A DNA stretch of 47,072 nt from UBA1412 sp964609795 (GTDB taxonomy: Bacteria > Verrucomicrobiota > Verrucomicrobiia > Limisphaerales > UBA1412): NCBI GenBank assembly GCA_964609795.1, contig CAZSTC010000013.1:1-47072 (forward strand), read 5' to 3'. Each line of letters starts with the position of its first letter. The stretch's first letter is position 1. Under the pieces are notes generated by a model. The model was not told where the DNA came from. It worked only from the letters and a program-made list of their open reading frames with translations, and did no database searches. Positions 25,062 through 32,934 of this stretch are shown piece by piece. Both the position numbers and the translations under genes were made by a program.

Positions 25062-25757
25062 ATGATTTGCCAGATGTGTAACAAAGCCGAAGCGACAGTT
25101 CACTTGACTCAAGTGGTGGGCGGAAAATCCAAGAAACTGGACCTCTGCTCCGACTGTGCCGAGCAATGCGGCGTAGACGACCCAGCTGGCTTTTCAATGA
25201 TCGAAATTCTGAAGAAGTTCTCCGGCGTTTTTGGACCCGAAGAACCGGCTACACAGGTTGCGGTAAAGCAACCGAGCCTTCGCTGCCCGGTCTGTGGATA
25301 TACGGAGCTGGATATGTCCAAAACCGGGCGGGTTGGCTGCCCTTCCTGCTATATCACTTTTGAGAAGGGGCTTGAAAAAGCACTCAAGACGATGCATCGA
25401 GGCACCAGGCACGTAGGTAAACACCCTCAGCATATCCCCCTGGATGGGCCGCCGTTGCCCGAAGTTGAGAAGGAGACCGATGCCGATAAGCCGCCTGTTC
25501 GCAAGCGGGTACGGACTGCTGCCAAGAAGAAAACAACCCCGGTCAAAGAAGCTGAAGCCGCCGGGACTGAGCAGGATCAGAACATCGCTCAGAAGGAACG
25601 CGCACTCCTGCAAGGCCTCTTGGAATCCAAAGAAGGGATGCTCGAAGAGGCTATCGAGGTGGAAAACTACGAGTACGCAGCCAAGATACGCGATGAGATA
25701 AAAGAGCTGAAAGAACAATTGGAGAAGCTTTCGCAATCCGAAGAAAAAGATAAATGA
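25062..25757 (+). CDS. mcsA: McsA: zinc-finger activator of the protein arginine kinase
   Basis: 231 residues. Four CxxC pairs are visible (MICQMC at 2-6, LCSDC, RCPVC, GCPSC), giving two zinc-binding sites, then a basic linker and a C-terminal UVR domain (LLESKEGMLEEAIEVENYEYAAKIRDEI). McsA binds and activates McsB and helps it target ClpC. The linker between the zinc region and the UVR motif is lysine-rich and longer than in Bacillus. The TGA stop overlaps the mcsB ATG (ATGA), so the pair is coupled. Confidence 0.92.
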   Translation: MICQMCNKAEATVHLTQVVGGKSKKLDLCSDCAEQCGVDDPAGFSMIEILKKFSGVFGPEEPATQVAVKQPSLRCPVCGYTELDMSKTGRVGCPSCYITFEKGLEKALKTMHRGTRHVGKHPQHIPLDGPPLPEVEKETDADKPPVRKRVRTAAKKKTTPVKEAEAAGTEQDQNIAQKERALLQGLLESKEGMLEEAIEVENYEYAAKIRDEIKELKEQLEKLSQSEEKDK

Positions 25758-26851
25758 TGACACTCTCCGAGTTTCTTATACCTTCGTCGGAATATGCCGC
25801 CCGCCGCGGCCCCGAGGACGTGATCGTGCTGAGCAGCCGTGCAAGGCTCGCCCGGAACCTTTGCGACTCCTCTTTTCCTGCCTGGGCCAAGAAACCGGAG
25901 CGTCTTCAGATCCTTAAAAGAATCAGCGACGCCGTCCTGAGTTTGGCCCCGATGAAATCCTGCCTCATGGAGAGCATGGATAACCTCAGCAACAATGATA
26001 AGCTGGCGCTCATGGAGCGGCATCTCATCAGCCGCGAGCATACCGGCCGCGGGGCCGGCAGCGGTCTGGCTATTAATAAGGAAGAGAATATCTCGGTGAT
26101 GATCAATGAGGAAGATCACCTCCGAATGCAGGCGATTCTGCCCGGTTTTCAAATCCGGAAGGTCTGGGAGCGTATTGACCAGCTCGATTCAGAGCTGGAG
26201 AAAAAGATACCCTATGCGTTCCATCCCGAATACGGATACCTGACGGCCTGCCCTACTAACCTGGGCACCGGCATCCGGGTGAGCGCGATGCTTCACCTGC
26301 CGGGATTGGCCCTGACCGATCAGATCAGCCAGATCGTCGGAGCCGTCAATAAATTGGGATTGGCCGTGCGGGGAATCTACGGAGAAGGGACCGACGCGCT
26401 GGGCAACCTCTTCCAGGCATCCAACCAGATGACCCTGGGAGAAACCGAGGAAGATATCGTCATCCGTCTGGAGAAAGTGATCCGGCAGGTGGTGAAAAAC
26501 GAAGAGAACGCCCGCCAGACGCTCCTGGAAGAGAAGGATCAGATTACGCTCCTCAACCATATCGGCAGAGCCTGGGGTATTCTCTCCAACTGCTACACGA
26601 TCGAAACAAGAGAAACGCTGAATCTGCTCTCTTTCATCCGCCTGGGTATCGACCTGGGGATGTTCCCCAAAGGCAAGCGCAGTGACCTGGAGGAGCTTTT
26701 CCTCATCACTCAGAGGGGGCACTTGCAGCTTGCGGCAAAGGAGAATATGGACGCACCGCAGCGTGACAAAGCCCGCGCGGACATTCTCCGAAAGAAGATT
26801 TTGAAATTGAAGGCCCCTCAAAAGGTCAAACTCAAGGCCCTGGAAAGCTAG
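25754..26851 (+). CDS. mcsB: McsB: protein arginine kinase
   Basis: 365 residues, related to creatine/arginine kinases but lacking their N-terminal domain. It phosphorylates arginines on misfolded proteins, marking them for ClpC-ClpP. Visible motifs: VIVLSSRARLARNL (ATP phosphate binding), NEEDHLRMQ with the catalytic Glu-Glu, ACPTNLGTGIRVSAMLHLPGL, and the loop RGIYGEGTDALGNLFQASNQMTLG. Its place between mcsA and clpC is the canonical order, but no ctsR repressor gene precedes mcsA, where ilvE sits instead. Confidence 0.95.
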   Translation: MMTLSEFLIPSSEYAARRGPEDVIVLSSRARLARNLCDSSFPAWAKKPERLQILKRISDAVLSLAPMKSCLMESMDNLSNNDKLALMERHLISREHTGRGAGSGLAINKEENISVMINEEDHLRMQAILPGFQIRKVWERIDQLDSELEKKIPYAFHPEYGYLTACPTNLGTGIRVSAMLHLPGLALTDQISQIVGAVNKLGLAVRGIYGEGTDALGNLFQASNQMTLGETEEDIVIRLEKVIRQVVKNEENARQTLLEEKDQITLLNHIGRAWGILSNCYTIETRETLNLLSFIRLGIDLGMFPKGKRSDLEELFLITQRGHLQLAAKENMDAPQRDKARADILRKKILKLKAPQKVKLKALES

Positions 26852-26865
26852 GGCTGAAGTAAACC

Positions 26866-26890
26866 GCAGGGTACGGGAGGCGCTCCCTGC
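26866..26890 (+). other. Hairpin in the mcsB-clpC spacer
   Basis: gcaggg (26866-26871) pairs with ccctgc (26885-26890); a competing inner stem is gggag/ctccc (26875-26879 with 26883-26887). It lies in the 106-base spacer before clpC with a run of eight A further on, and no T tract. It may separate clpC expression from mcsAB; not a clear terminator. Confidence 0.35.
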
Positions 26891-26957
26891 AACCGGAGGT
26901 TCCAGTCCTGCAAAAAAAAGAAGGGTAAAATAATGCCCTACATATTTTAAATAGAAT

Positions 26958-29564
26958 ATGCCATCAGACGACAACATCAACAACTTTACACAGCGTGCGG
27001 AGCAGGCTCTTAAGCTGGCTCACGCCGAGGCTATTCGCCTGGGACATAATTATATCGGCACTGAACATCTCCTCCTGGGCCTCATTCTGCTCGGGGAAGG
27101 TGTCGCCGTAATGGTACTGAACAAACTGGGAGTCAACCTGCAGATTCTGCGCAAAGAAGTCGAGAAAGCTGTGGGCAAAGGCACGACTACAAAGCCGAGC
27201 GACAGTCTTCCCTTCACCGCACGGGTGAAGAAAGTGTTGGCGCTCTCCGCTCATGAAGCCAGGCGCCTGGGCCACGACTATATCGGCACCGAACATCTCC
27301 TCCTGGGTCTCCTCAAAGAAGGCGAAGGAGAAGGCGCCAATGCCCTCAAAAGTCTCAATGTGGATCTGGAGAAGGCACGCCATGAAGTTTTGAAGACTCT
27401 GGGAAATCCCGGTCAGGGAGAGGACGAGACGGCCAGCCTGGAGGAATTGATACAGGATGCCGAGCCCGGAGAAGCTCCCACCAAGAAAGGGCCGCCTCCA
27501 TCGGCACTCAAAACCTTCGGGAGAGATTTGACCGAAATGGCAGCCAACAAGCTTCTGGACCCGGTGATCGGCCGCGCAGATGAGATTCAGCGTGTCATGC
27601 AGATTCTCTGCCGGCGCACGAAGAATAACCCGGTTCTCCTGGGAGAAGCCGGCGTGGGCAAAACGGCCATCGTAGAGGGTCTGGCACAGAAGATCGCCTC
27701 CGGGGATGTCCCGGAAATCCTCCGCGAGAAGAAAATAGTCGGTTTGGACCTTCCCCGTATGGTTGCCGGCACAAAGTACCGCGGTCAGTTCGAAGAGCGT
27801 ATCAAGGCGCTCATGGACGAAATTCGCCTGGCCCGCAACATTATTATCTTTATTGATGAGCTCCATACCATCGTCGGCGCCGGTTCGGCTGAGGGCGCCA
27901 TGGATGTAGCCAACATTATCAAGCCGGCTCTGAGCCGGGGTGAATTCCAGTGTGTCGGCGCGACCACTATGGAAGAATACCGCAAATTTATTGAAAAAGA
28001 TGCTGCCCTGGAGCGCCGTTTCCAGAGTGTCAAAGTCGAGCCTCCCACGCTGGAGGAAACGGTCGACATTCTGCGCGGCATCCGCTCCAAGTATGAGGAG
28101 CATCACCGCGCCAATATCACCGATGCCGCCATCCATGCAGCCGTCAGGCTCTCGGATCGCTACATCACTTCGCGCTTCCTGCCCGATAAGGCGATCGACG
28201 TCATTGATGAAGCCGGTTCCTATTGCAGAATGGCCGCTGAGGTAATCCCTCCGGAATTCAAGGAAATGGAGAAGGAGATCGAAGGCGCCCGCGAGAAAAA
28301 GGAGAAAGCCATCGCCGAACAACGGTTCGAAGATGCTGCCCTTTTCCGGGATACCGAACGCCAGAAAGCCGACTCTTTAGAGAAAGCCCGCCGTCAATGG
28401 CGTGCGACCATCGATGAAAAGAAGGTGACCGTGGATGAGCCCGAGGTGACGCAGGTCGTCTCCAAGTGGACCGGTGTTCCCCTGAGGGGAATGGAAAAGG
28501 ATGAGCTCAAGCGGCTGCTCTCGATGGAAAAAGAGCTTTCCGCCCGAGTGATCGGTCAACAGGCCGCCGTCAGCTCCATCAGCAAGGCGCTGCGCCGCTC
28601 CCGTGCCGACCTCAAGGATCCCAAGCGCCCGATTGGCGTTTTCATGCTCCTGGGCCCCACTGGCGTGGGTAAAACGCTGCTCAGCCACGTGCTGGCCGAA
28701 TCGATGTTCGGTGATGTCAAATCGCTCATTCAGCTCGATATGAGCGAGTATATGGAAAAATTTACGGTTTCGCGTCTGGTCGGCTCGCCTCCGGGCTATG
28801 TCGGCTACGATGAAGGGGGACAATTGACCGAGAAAGTCCGCCGCAGACCCTACAGCGTTGTGCTTTTCGACGAAATCGAGAAGGCTCACCCCGATGTCTG
28901 GAATATCCTCCTTCAAATTCTTGAAGAGGGTAAGCTCACCGACAGCATGGGGCGGGTGATAGATTTCCGCAATACGATCATTTTGCTCACCTCTAACGTG
29001 GGGGCCGAGGCGACGAGGAAAGTCAATATCGGCTTCGGAAACACGAACGAAGAAGCGGATAACGAACGCCTGAAAGCACAGCTCATGGAAGAGGCTAAGA
29101 AGACTTTCCGCCCGGAATTCCTCAACCGCCTTGATGAAATCCTGGTCTTCCGTCCGCTCAATAAGGAGGACCTGGTCAAAGTGCTCGATCTGGAGATGAG
29201 CAAGCTCTCCGCGCGTTTGCACCATAAGGATATTGAGCTTGAGCTCGAAGAGTCTGCCCGCGATTTCCTGATCAAGAAGGGTTATGATCCGGTTTATGGG
29301 GCACGGCCGATGCGACGCACCGTGGAGCAGATGGTGCAGGATCCTCTGGCAGAAGAGATACTTCGCGGCCATATCCACCCGGGAGAACGGGTCAAAGTCG
29401 GTGTGGATAAAGAGAGCCTCATTTTCTACCAGGGTTCGGCGGAAAAACTCCTGAAGAACCGTCAATCCAATATCGAGACCACTCCCATCGTGGAAGAAAA
29501 AACCGATTCGCCCGATTCGGATAAGCCGATCAAAACCAATCGTAAATCCGGCTCTGCCGAGTAA
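26958..29564 (+). CDS. clpC: ClpC-type AAA+ unfoldase
   Basis: 868 residues; hexameric chaperone that feeds proteins into ClpP. Two Clp_N repeats (GHNYIGTEHLLLGL and GHDYIGTEHLLLGL) come first, then AAA+ module 1 with Walker A GEAGVGKT near residue 229, a short M-domain with a UVR-like segment (AIAEQRFEDAALFRD) that separates ClpC from ClpA and ClpB, and AAA+ module 2 with Walker A GPTGVGKT near residue 565 and Walker B VVLFDEIEKAH. A charged tail of about 45 residues follows the last conserved block. No clpP is in the window. It follows mcsB and ends at a strong terminator. Confidence 0.97.
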   Translation: MPSDDNINNFTQRAEQALKLAHAEAIRLGHNYIGTEHLLLGLILLGEGVAVMVLNKLGVNLQILRKEVEKAVGKGTTTKPSDSLPFTARVKKVLALSAHEARRLGHDYIGTEHLLLGLLKEGEGEGANALKSLNVDLEKARHEVLKTLGNPGQGEDETASLEELIQDAEPGEAPTKKGPPPSALKTFGRDLTEMAANKLLDPVIGRADEIQRVMQILCRRTKNNPVLLGEAGVGKTAIVEGLAQKIASGDVPEILREKKIVGLDLPRMVAGTKYRGQFEERIKALMDEIRLARNIIIFIDELHTIVGAGSAEGAMDVANIIKPALSRGEFQCVGATTMEEYRKFIEKDAALERRFQSVKVEPPTLEETVDILRGIRSKYEEHHRANITDAAIHAAVRLSDRYITSRFLPDKAIDVIDEAGSYCRMAAEVIPPEFKEMEKEIEGAREKKEKAIAEQRFEDAALFRDTERQKADSLEKARRQWRATIDEKKVTVDEPEVTQVVSKWTGVPLRGMEKDELKRLLSMEKELSARVIGQQAAVSSISKALRRSRADLKDPKRPIGVFMLLGPTGVGKTLLSHVLAESMFGDVKSLIQLDMSEYMEKFTVSRLVGSPPGYVGYDEGGQLTEKVRRRPYSVVLFDEIEKAHPDVWNILLQILEEGKLTDSMGRVIDFRNTIILLTSNVGAEATRKVNIGFGNTNEEADNERLKAQLMEEAKKTFRPEFLNRLDEILVFRPLNKEDLVKVLDLEMSKLSARLHHKDIELELEESARDFLIKKGYDPVYGARPMRRTVEQMVQDPLAEEILRGHIHPGERVKVGVDKESLIFYQGSAEKLLKNRQSNIETTPIVEEKTDSPDSDKPIKTNRKSGSAE

Positions 29565-29575
29565 GAGCAATGAAG

Positions 29576-29650
29576 AGAGGCCGACTGCGCGGATGCGAGG
29601 AAAGAAGAGAGACCCCTCCGATTTCACTCTCCTCCGCGCGGCCTCTTTTT
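29576..29650 (+). terminator. Rho-independent terminator of clpC
   Basis: Compound stem: agaggcc (29576-29582) with ggcctct (29640-29646), then after a 4-base bulge gcgcgga (29587-29593) with tccgcgc (29633-29639), and a T tract at 29646-29650. It lies 12 bases after the stop. Confidence 0.85.
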
Positions 29651-29676
29651 AGCCTGGGTAGCACCCCCTCAATCCC

Positions 29677-30855
29677 GTGAAAATCGCTTTCCTGATACCC
29701 GATGACCGGGATGAATTCCGGCGCTACGAGCTCCCCTCACCTCTCTTTGGTCCGGCGCCCGATGCGCTCCTGAACGGTTTTGCCCGGCTGGCGGCATCGG
29801 ATCCCGACTGCGAAATCCACGTTTTATCCTGCTCCAAACAACCTTCCCAAGCACCTGAGCGAATTTACGATGGCCGCATCGCCTATCACCAATTGCCGGT
29901 GGGTTCCTGGGGCTACCTCAAGAGCCTCTACAGCGGCTGTAGCCGCGCGATTCGCGAACGGCTCCGGGCCATCGGGCCGGATATCGTCCACGGTCAGGGC
30001 ACTGAGCGCTACTGCGCTCTGGCAGCGGTGAAATCGGGCTTCCCTAACGTGGTGACCATTCACGGCAACATGCGCTCGGTGGCGCAGGTAAACCGGGCCA
30101 GACCTTTCTCCTTCTACTGGATTGCGGCACGGCTCGAAGCTCGCACTCTACCCAAAACCGGAGGAGTCATCGCCCTGAGCCGCTACACTCAGGAGAAAGT
30201 GGGACCGCTCTGCAAACGCACCTGGGTCATCCCCAATGCGGTTGAGGAGCGATTCTTCGGGGTAACACCCGCAGCTGCCGATTCGGGAAGCTCCAATCCG
30301 CAACTGGCGTGCCTCGGGACCATATGCCATCATAAGAATCAGAACTGGCTTATCCGGGCACTGGCTCCCCTGCAAAAGGAATTTCAATTCACTCTGAATT
30401 TATACGGGGCGCCCGTCGAAGGCACACCTTATGCGCAGGAATTCTATTCTCTCCTGGGCGAACATACCTCCTGGATACGGTTCCACGGCCACATCCCGCG
30501 CTCCAAGCTTCCGGAAGTCTATGCTCAAAGCTCGCTCATTCTGACCCCGTCGCTTGAAGACAACTGCCCGATGGTGGTTCTGGAAGCGATGGCTTCGGGT
30601 GTACCGGTTATCGGTTCGCGGATCGGAGGCATTCCCGACCTCATCCGCCACGGCGAGACAGGCTGGCTTTTCGAGAGCGGAAACGAAGCGGATTTTCAGG
30701 ATGCGGTACGCCAGGCGCTGAGCTCTCCCCAAAACTTAAAAGAAAAGGGGGAGAACTCCAGAAGCGTTGCACGCTCTCAATTCTCCCCCGAGCAGATTGC
30801 GCTGCGCCACTTGCAAGCATACAGGGAGATACTTTCACTCCCTGGAGGCTCCTAG
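29677..30855 (+). CDS. Glycosyltransferase, GT4 type
   Basis: 392 residues, GT-B fold. The N-terminal acceptor domain begins KIAFLIPDDRDEF; the C-terminal nucleotide-sugar domain has FHGHIPRSKLPEVYAQSSLILTPS and the retaining-enzyme E-x7-E motif in EDNCPMVVLEAMASGVPVIG, followed by GGIPDLIRHGETGWLF. Such enzymes build surface polysaccharides or glycolipids; donor and acceptor are not predictable. GTG start at 29677. It is convergent with the GH127 gene, with 22 bases between the stop codons, and a 7-bp hairpin lies in its last codons (30822-30844). Confidence 0.9.
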   Translation: MKIAFLIPDDRDEFRRYELPSPLFGPAPDALLNGFARLAASDPDCEIHVLSCSKQPSQAPERIYDGRIAYHQLPVGSWGYLKSLYSGCSRAIRERLRAIGPDIVHGQGTERYCALAAVKSGFPNVVTIHGNMRSVAQVNRARPFSFYWIAARLEARTLPKTGGVIALSRYTQEKVGPLCKRTWVIPNAVEERFFGVTPAAADSGSSNPQLACLGTICHHKNQNWLIRALAPLQKEFQFTLNLYGAPVEGTPYAQEFYSLLGEHTSWIRFHGHIPRSKLPEVYAQSSLILTPSLEDNCPMVVLEAMASGVPVIGSRIGGIPDLIRHGETGWLFESGNEADFQDAVRQALSSPQNLKEKGENSRSVARSQFSPEQIALRHLQAYREILSLPGGS

Positions 30856-30877
30856 AGGCACAGTTCCCGCGAGCTCT

Positions 30878-32764
30878 CTATTTCGCCACTTCTTCGTTCG
30901 GCAGAATCAGGTTGCTCACAAAAGAGTGCGGTTCATCCTTATTATCCATGAGGACGAAGGGCGTCACCTTATTAATGACCTCGTTAAGCGGAATATCCTC
31001 GATATTCCCGGAGCTCTTATTCATATAGATAAAGGGACCCTTGCGGAACACGATGCCGTCCATACGCGGTGTCTTATCCGCCAGAGCCTTTTCAAAATCC
31101 AGTCTCTGCATTTTGCGGTCTTCCAGGAACGGATGCACCGTATAAACCACACGCAGAGTGAGAGTCTCCGCTTTTATTTTTTCTTTCGTGAAAACGGAAA
31201 GCGTGTTGCGTCCCGGAACCATTGAGGGCACCCGCGTGAGCTCAACCTCTTTCACTTCTACGGAATTATCTTTGCTGACTTTATTGATTTGGGCGCTAAC
31301 CTCTACCTTTTGCGCCCACTCCGGAAGTCGGATGTGAATTGCGGGAATCCTCGCACCGGACGCACCCTGAATCTCCAGATTGTAAACGAACAGGTCCGAA
31401 TCGTTCGAGATATTCTCTATCGGGCCGGATTTCACGTTCCAGGAATTGCCGCCCACGTCGACAACCGTTTCGAAAGGCATCGGGAAGTTGTACCATATCC
31501 CCGCGTCAGAGCCCACGGCCAGATAGGAAAGCATTTTATGGAGAGCCCAGGGAACATGGAAGGAGCAGCACCAGAGCGATTCCGCACACGGCTTCATGTA
31601 AGAGAAGGGGCCTATTTCATCCACGCCCATATAGCGATGGCCAAAACCGCCGGTGCTCCACTGATTAGGCCTGATGCCGTTCCAATAGAGACGCTCGGCC
31701 ATATCCAGATAGCGGGTCTGGCCCGTATTGGCCCAGAGAAGCAGGTTCAGGCGCAGCCAGTCGGCCTCCGAACATCCTTCATCCATGGTATGGCCGGTCA
31801 CATAGAATTTCTCGAGCACGCTGCCGGCCGGATTCACATACCCGCCCGAGACGGCCGCATCCCAGCGCTGAACCGCACGGTCCAGGTATTTCGCATTGCC
31901 AGTCTCTTCGTACAACCTCACTAACATACTGGTCTGGCTCAAACTTCCATGGGAGTGGCCCACGGGCAAAACGTCAAAGGGTTCATGGAAATCGGCAAAC
32001 TTGCAGGCCGTATCCAAATAGCGCTTGTCCCCGGTGATAAGGTAAAGATTCAGGAGACCCTCCATTCCTTCGAACACGCAGGTCACGTATGCCGAAGCAT
32101 ACTGGCCTTCAGTGCGGTACTCATCCATGCGGGCCGGATCGCAGAAGCGCGGATAGACGGTATTGACGTAGAAATCACCCAGCTTAATGGCGGCTTCCTT
32201 CACACCCGGATGGTCAAACTTCATCGTCGCCGCGGTGAGGCCCAGAAGCAGACGACCATTACCCCAGAGAATCGGCATCATCAGCGTCTGATCGGTCGTC
32301 GGGTTAAAATCGATCGGCTTACTCCAATCGACTGGTGCGCCGAAGTGCCCATCCTCTTTCTGATACTTGCCGATTTCATCGAGCAAAACAGGCAAGACCT
32401 CGGGCCAGGGTTTATCGGGAGTGGAAACATCGGAGGCCACCTCAATGAAGCGGCCTGAAATGTCACCACTGAAATGCGTAAACCAGCGCTTCTGGTTGAA
32501 GTTCACATCCGCCAGAATGAAATCCTTATCAAAAGGAGGTTTGGTCAGGCGCTCGAGCCCCATATCATAGGAGGTCCCGGGATCCCCCGCTAAACGCGTT
32601 GAAGGCGCCGGGTCCACATGGGGACGCTCCCACTCGGCAGAACACAGAAGTTCCGAGGCCGAAGGGAACATATTCCCACAACATTGTTTCTTAGACGGGA
32701 GCGAATCGCACCCGGCCAGAAGAGCGCAACACAAACCGGCGCTCAACAGATAGAATTTATTCAT
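30878..32764 (-). CDS. GH127-type (beta-L-arabinofuranosidase-like) lipoprotein, copy A
   Basis: 628 residues. The N-terminus MNKFYLLSAGLCCALLAGC is a lipoprotein signal with lipobox LAGC and C19 as the lipidated residue, so the enzyme is membrane-anchored outside the cytoplasm. The alpha/alpha-barrel (about 80-440) matches the DUF1680/GH127 fold. The E-x-C pair (E329, C331) and the CC pair (C399, C400) match the zinc-thiolate site of Bifidobacterium HypBA1, where a cysteine is the nucleophile. A beta-sandwich region follows. The ATG at 32764 is chosen for the signal peptide; the frame extends to 32821. Substrate uncertain: GH127 and GH146 members act on beta-L-arabinofuranosides, but more distant relatives differ. 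It is last in the minus-strand operon. Confidence 0.85.
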   Translation of the reverse strand: MNKFYLLSAGLCCALLAGCDSLPSKKQCCGNMFPSASELLCSAEWERPHVDPAPSTRLAGDPGTSYDMGLERLTKPPFDKDFILADVNFNQKRWFTHFSGDISGRFIEVASDVSTPDKPWPEVLPVLLDEIGKYQKEDGHFGAPVDWSKPIDFNPTTDQTLMMPILWGNGRLLLGLTAATMKFDHPGVKEAAIKLGDFYVNTVYPRFCDPARMDEYRTEGQYASAYVTCVFEGMEGLLNLYLITGDKRYLDTACKFADFHEPFDVLPVGHSHGSLSQTSMLVRLYEETGNAKYLDRAVQRWDAAVSGGYVNPAGSVLEKFYVTGHTMDEGCSEADWLRLNLLLWANTGQTRYLDMAERLYWNGIRPNQWSTGGFGHRYMGVDEIGPFSYMKPCAESLWCCSFHVPWALHKMLSYLAVGSDAGIWYNFPMPFETVVDVGGNSWNVKSGPIENISNDSDLFVYNLEIQGASGARIPAIHIRLPEWAQKVEVSAQINKVSKDNSVEVKEVELTRVPSMVPGRNTLSVFTKEKIKAETLTLRVVYTVHPFLEDRKMQRLDFEKALADKTPRMDGIVFRKGPFIYMNKSSGNIEDIPLNEVINKVTPFVLMDNKDEPHSFVSNLILPNEEVAK

Positions 32765-32810
32765 AATCGCTTTACTCAGTTTAAAGGCTCTCGTTTTTTT
32801 GCCTGACAGA

Positions 32811-32923
32811 AGGCTCGACAAACCGCGGCTTAGAGAGGTTGATATTAAGGGAGCTCAAAACCCGGTTGAGCTCCCCTATACATCGCTTCAGGGGCCGACA
32901 TTGGCCCCCCGGAGGCGCAGTTC
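32811..32923 (-). pseudogene. Remnant of the 3' end of the GHMP kinase gene at a duplication junction
   Basis: About 110 bases that align with 34861-34983, the last 41 codons of the GHMP kinase. The match covers gcgatgtat near the left arm through gtttgtcgag, but with a one-base insertion that shifts the frame, an in-frame TAA soon after, and a small deletion. It lies between the two GH127 genes, just upstream of copy A, exactly where a tandem duplication of kinase-3'-end plus GH127 would leave it. Not translated. Confidence 0.85.
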
Positions 32924-32934
32924 ACGCGAGCTCT

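Noticed and set aside
26881..26920. tRNA T-arm-like sequence before clpC
   Set aside because: ggttccagtcc resembles a T-loop, but no acceptor stem, anticodon arm or CCA context can be built around it.
30822..30844. Terminator between the glycosyltransferase and GH127 copy A
   Set aside because: A 7-bp hairpin exists inside the glycosyltransferase 3' end, but no T tract follows on either strand.
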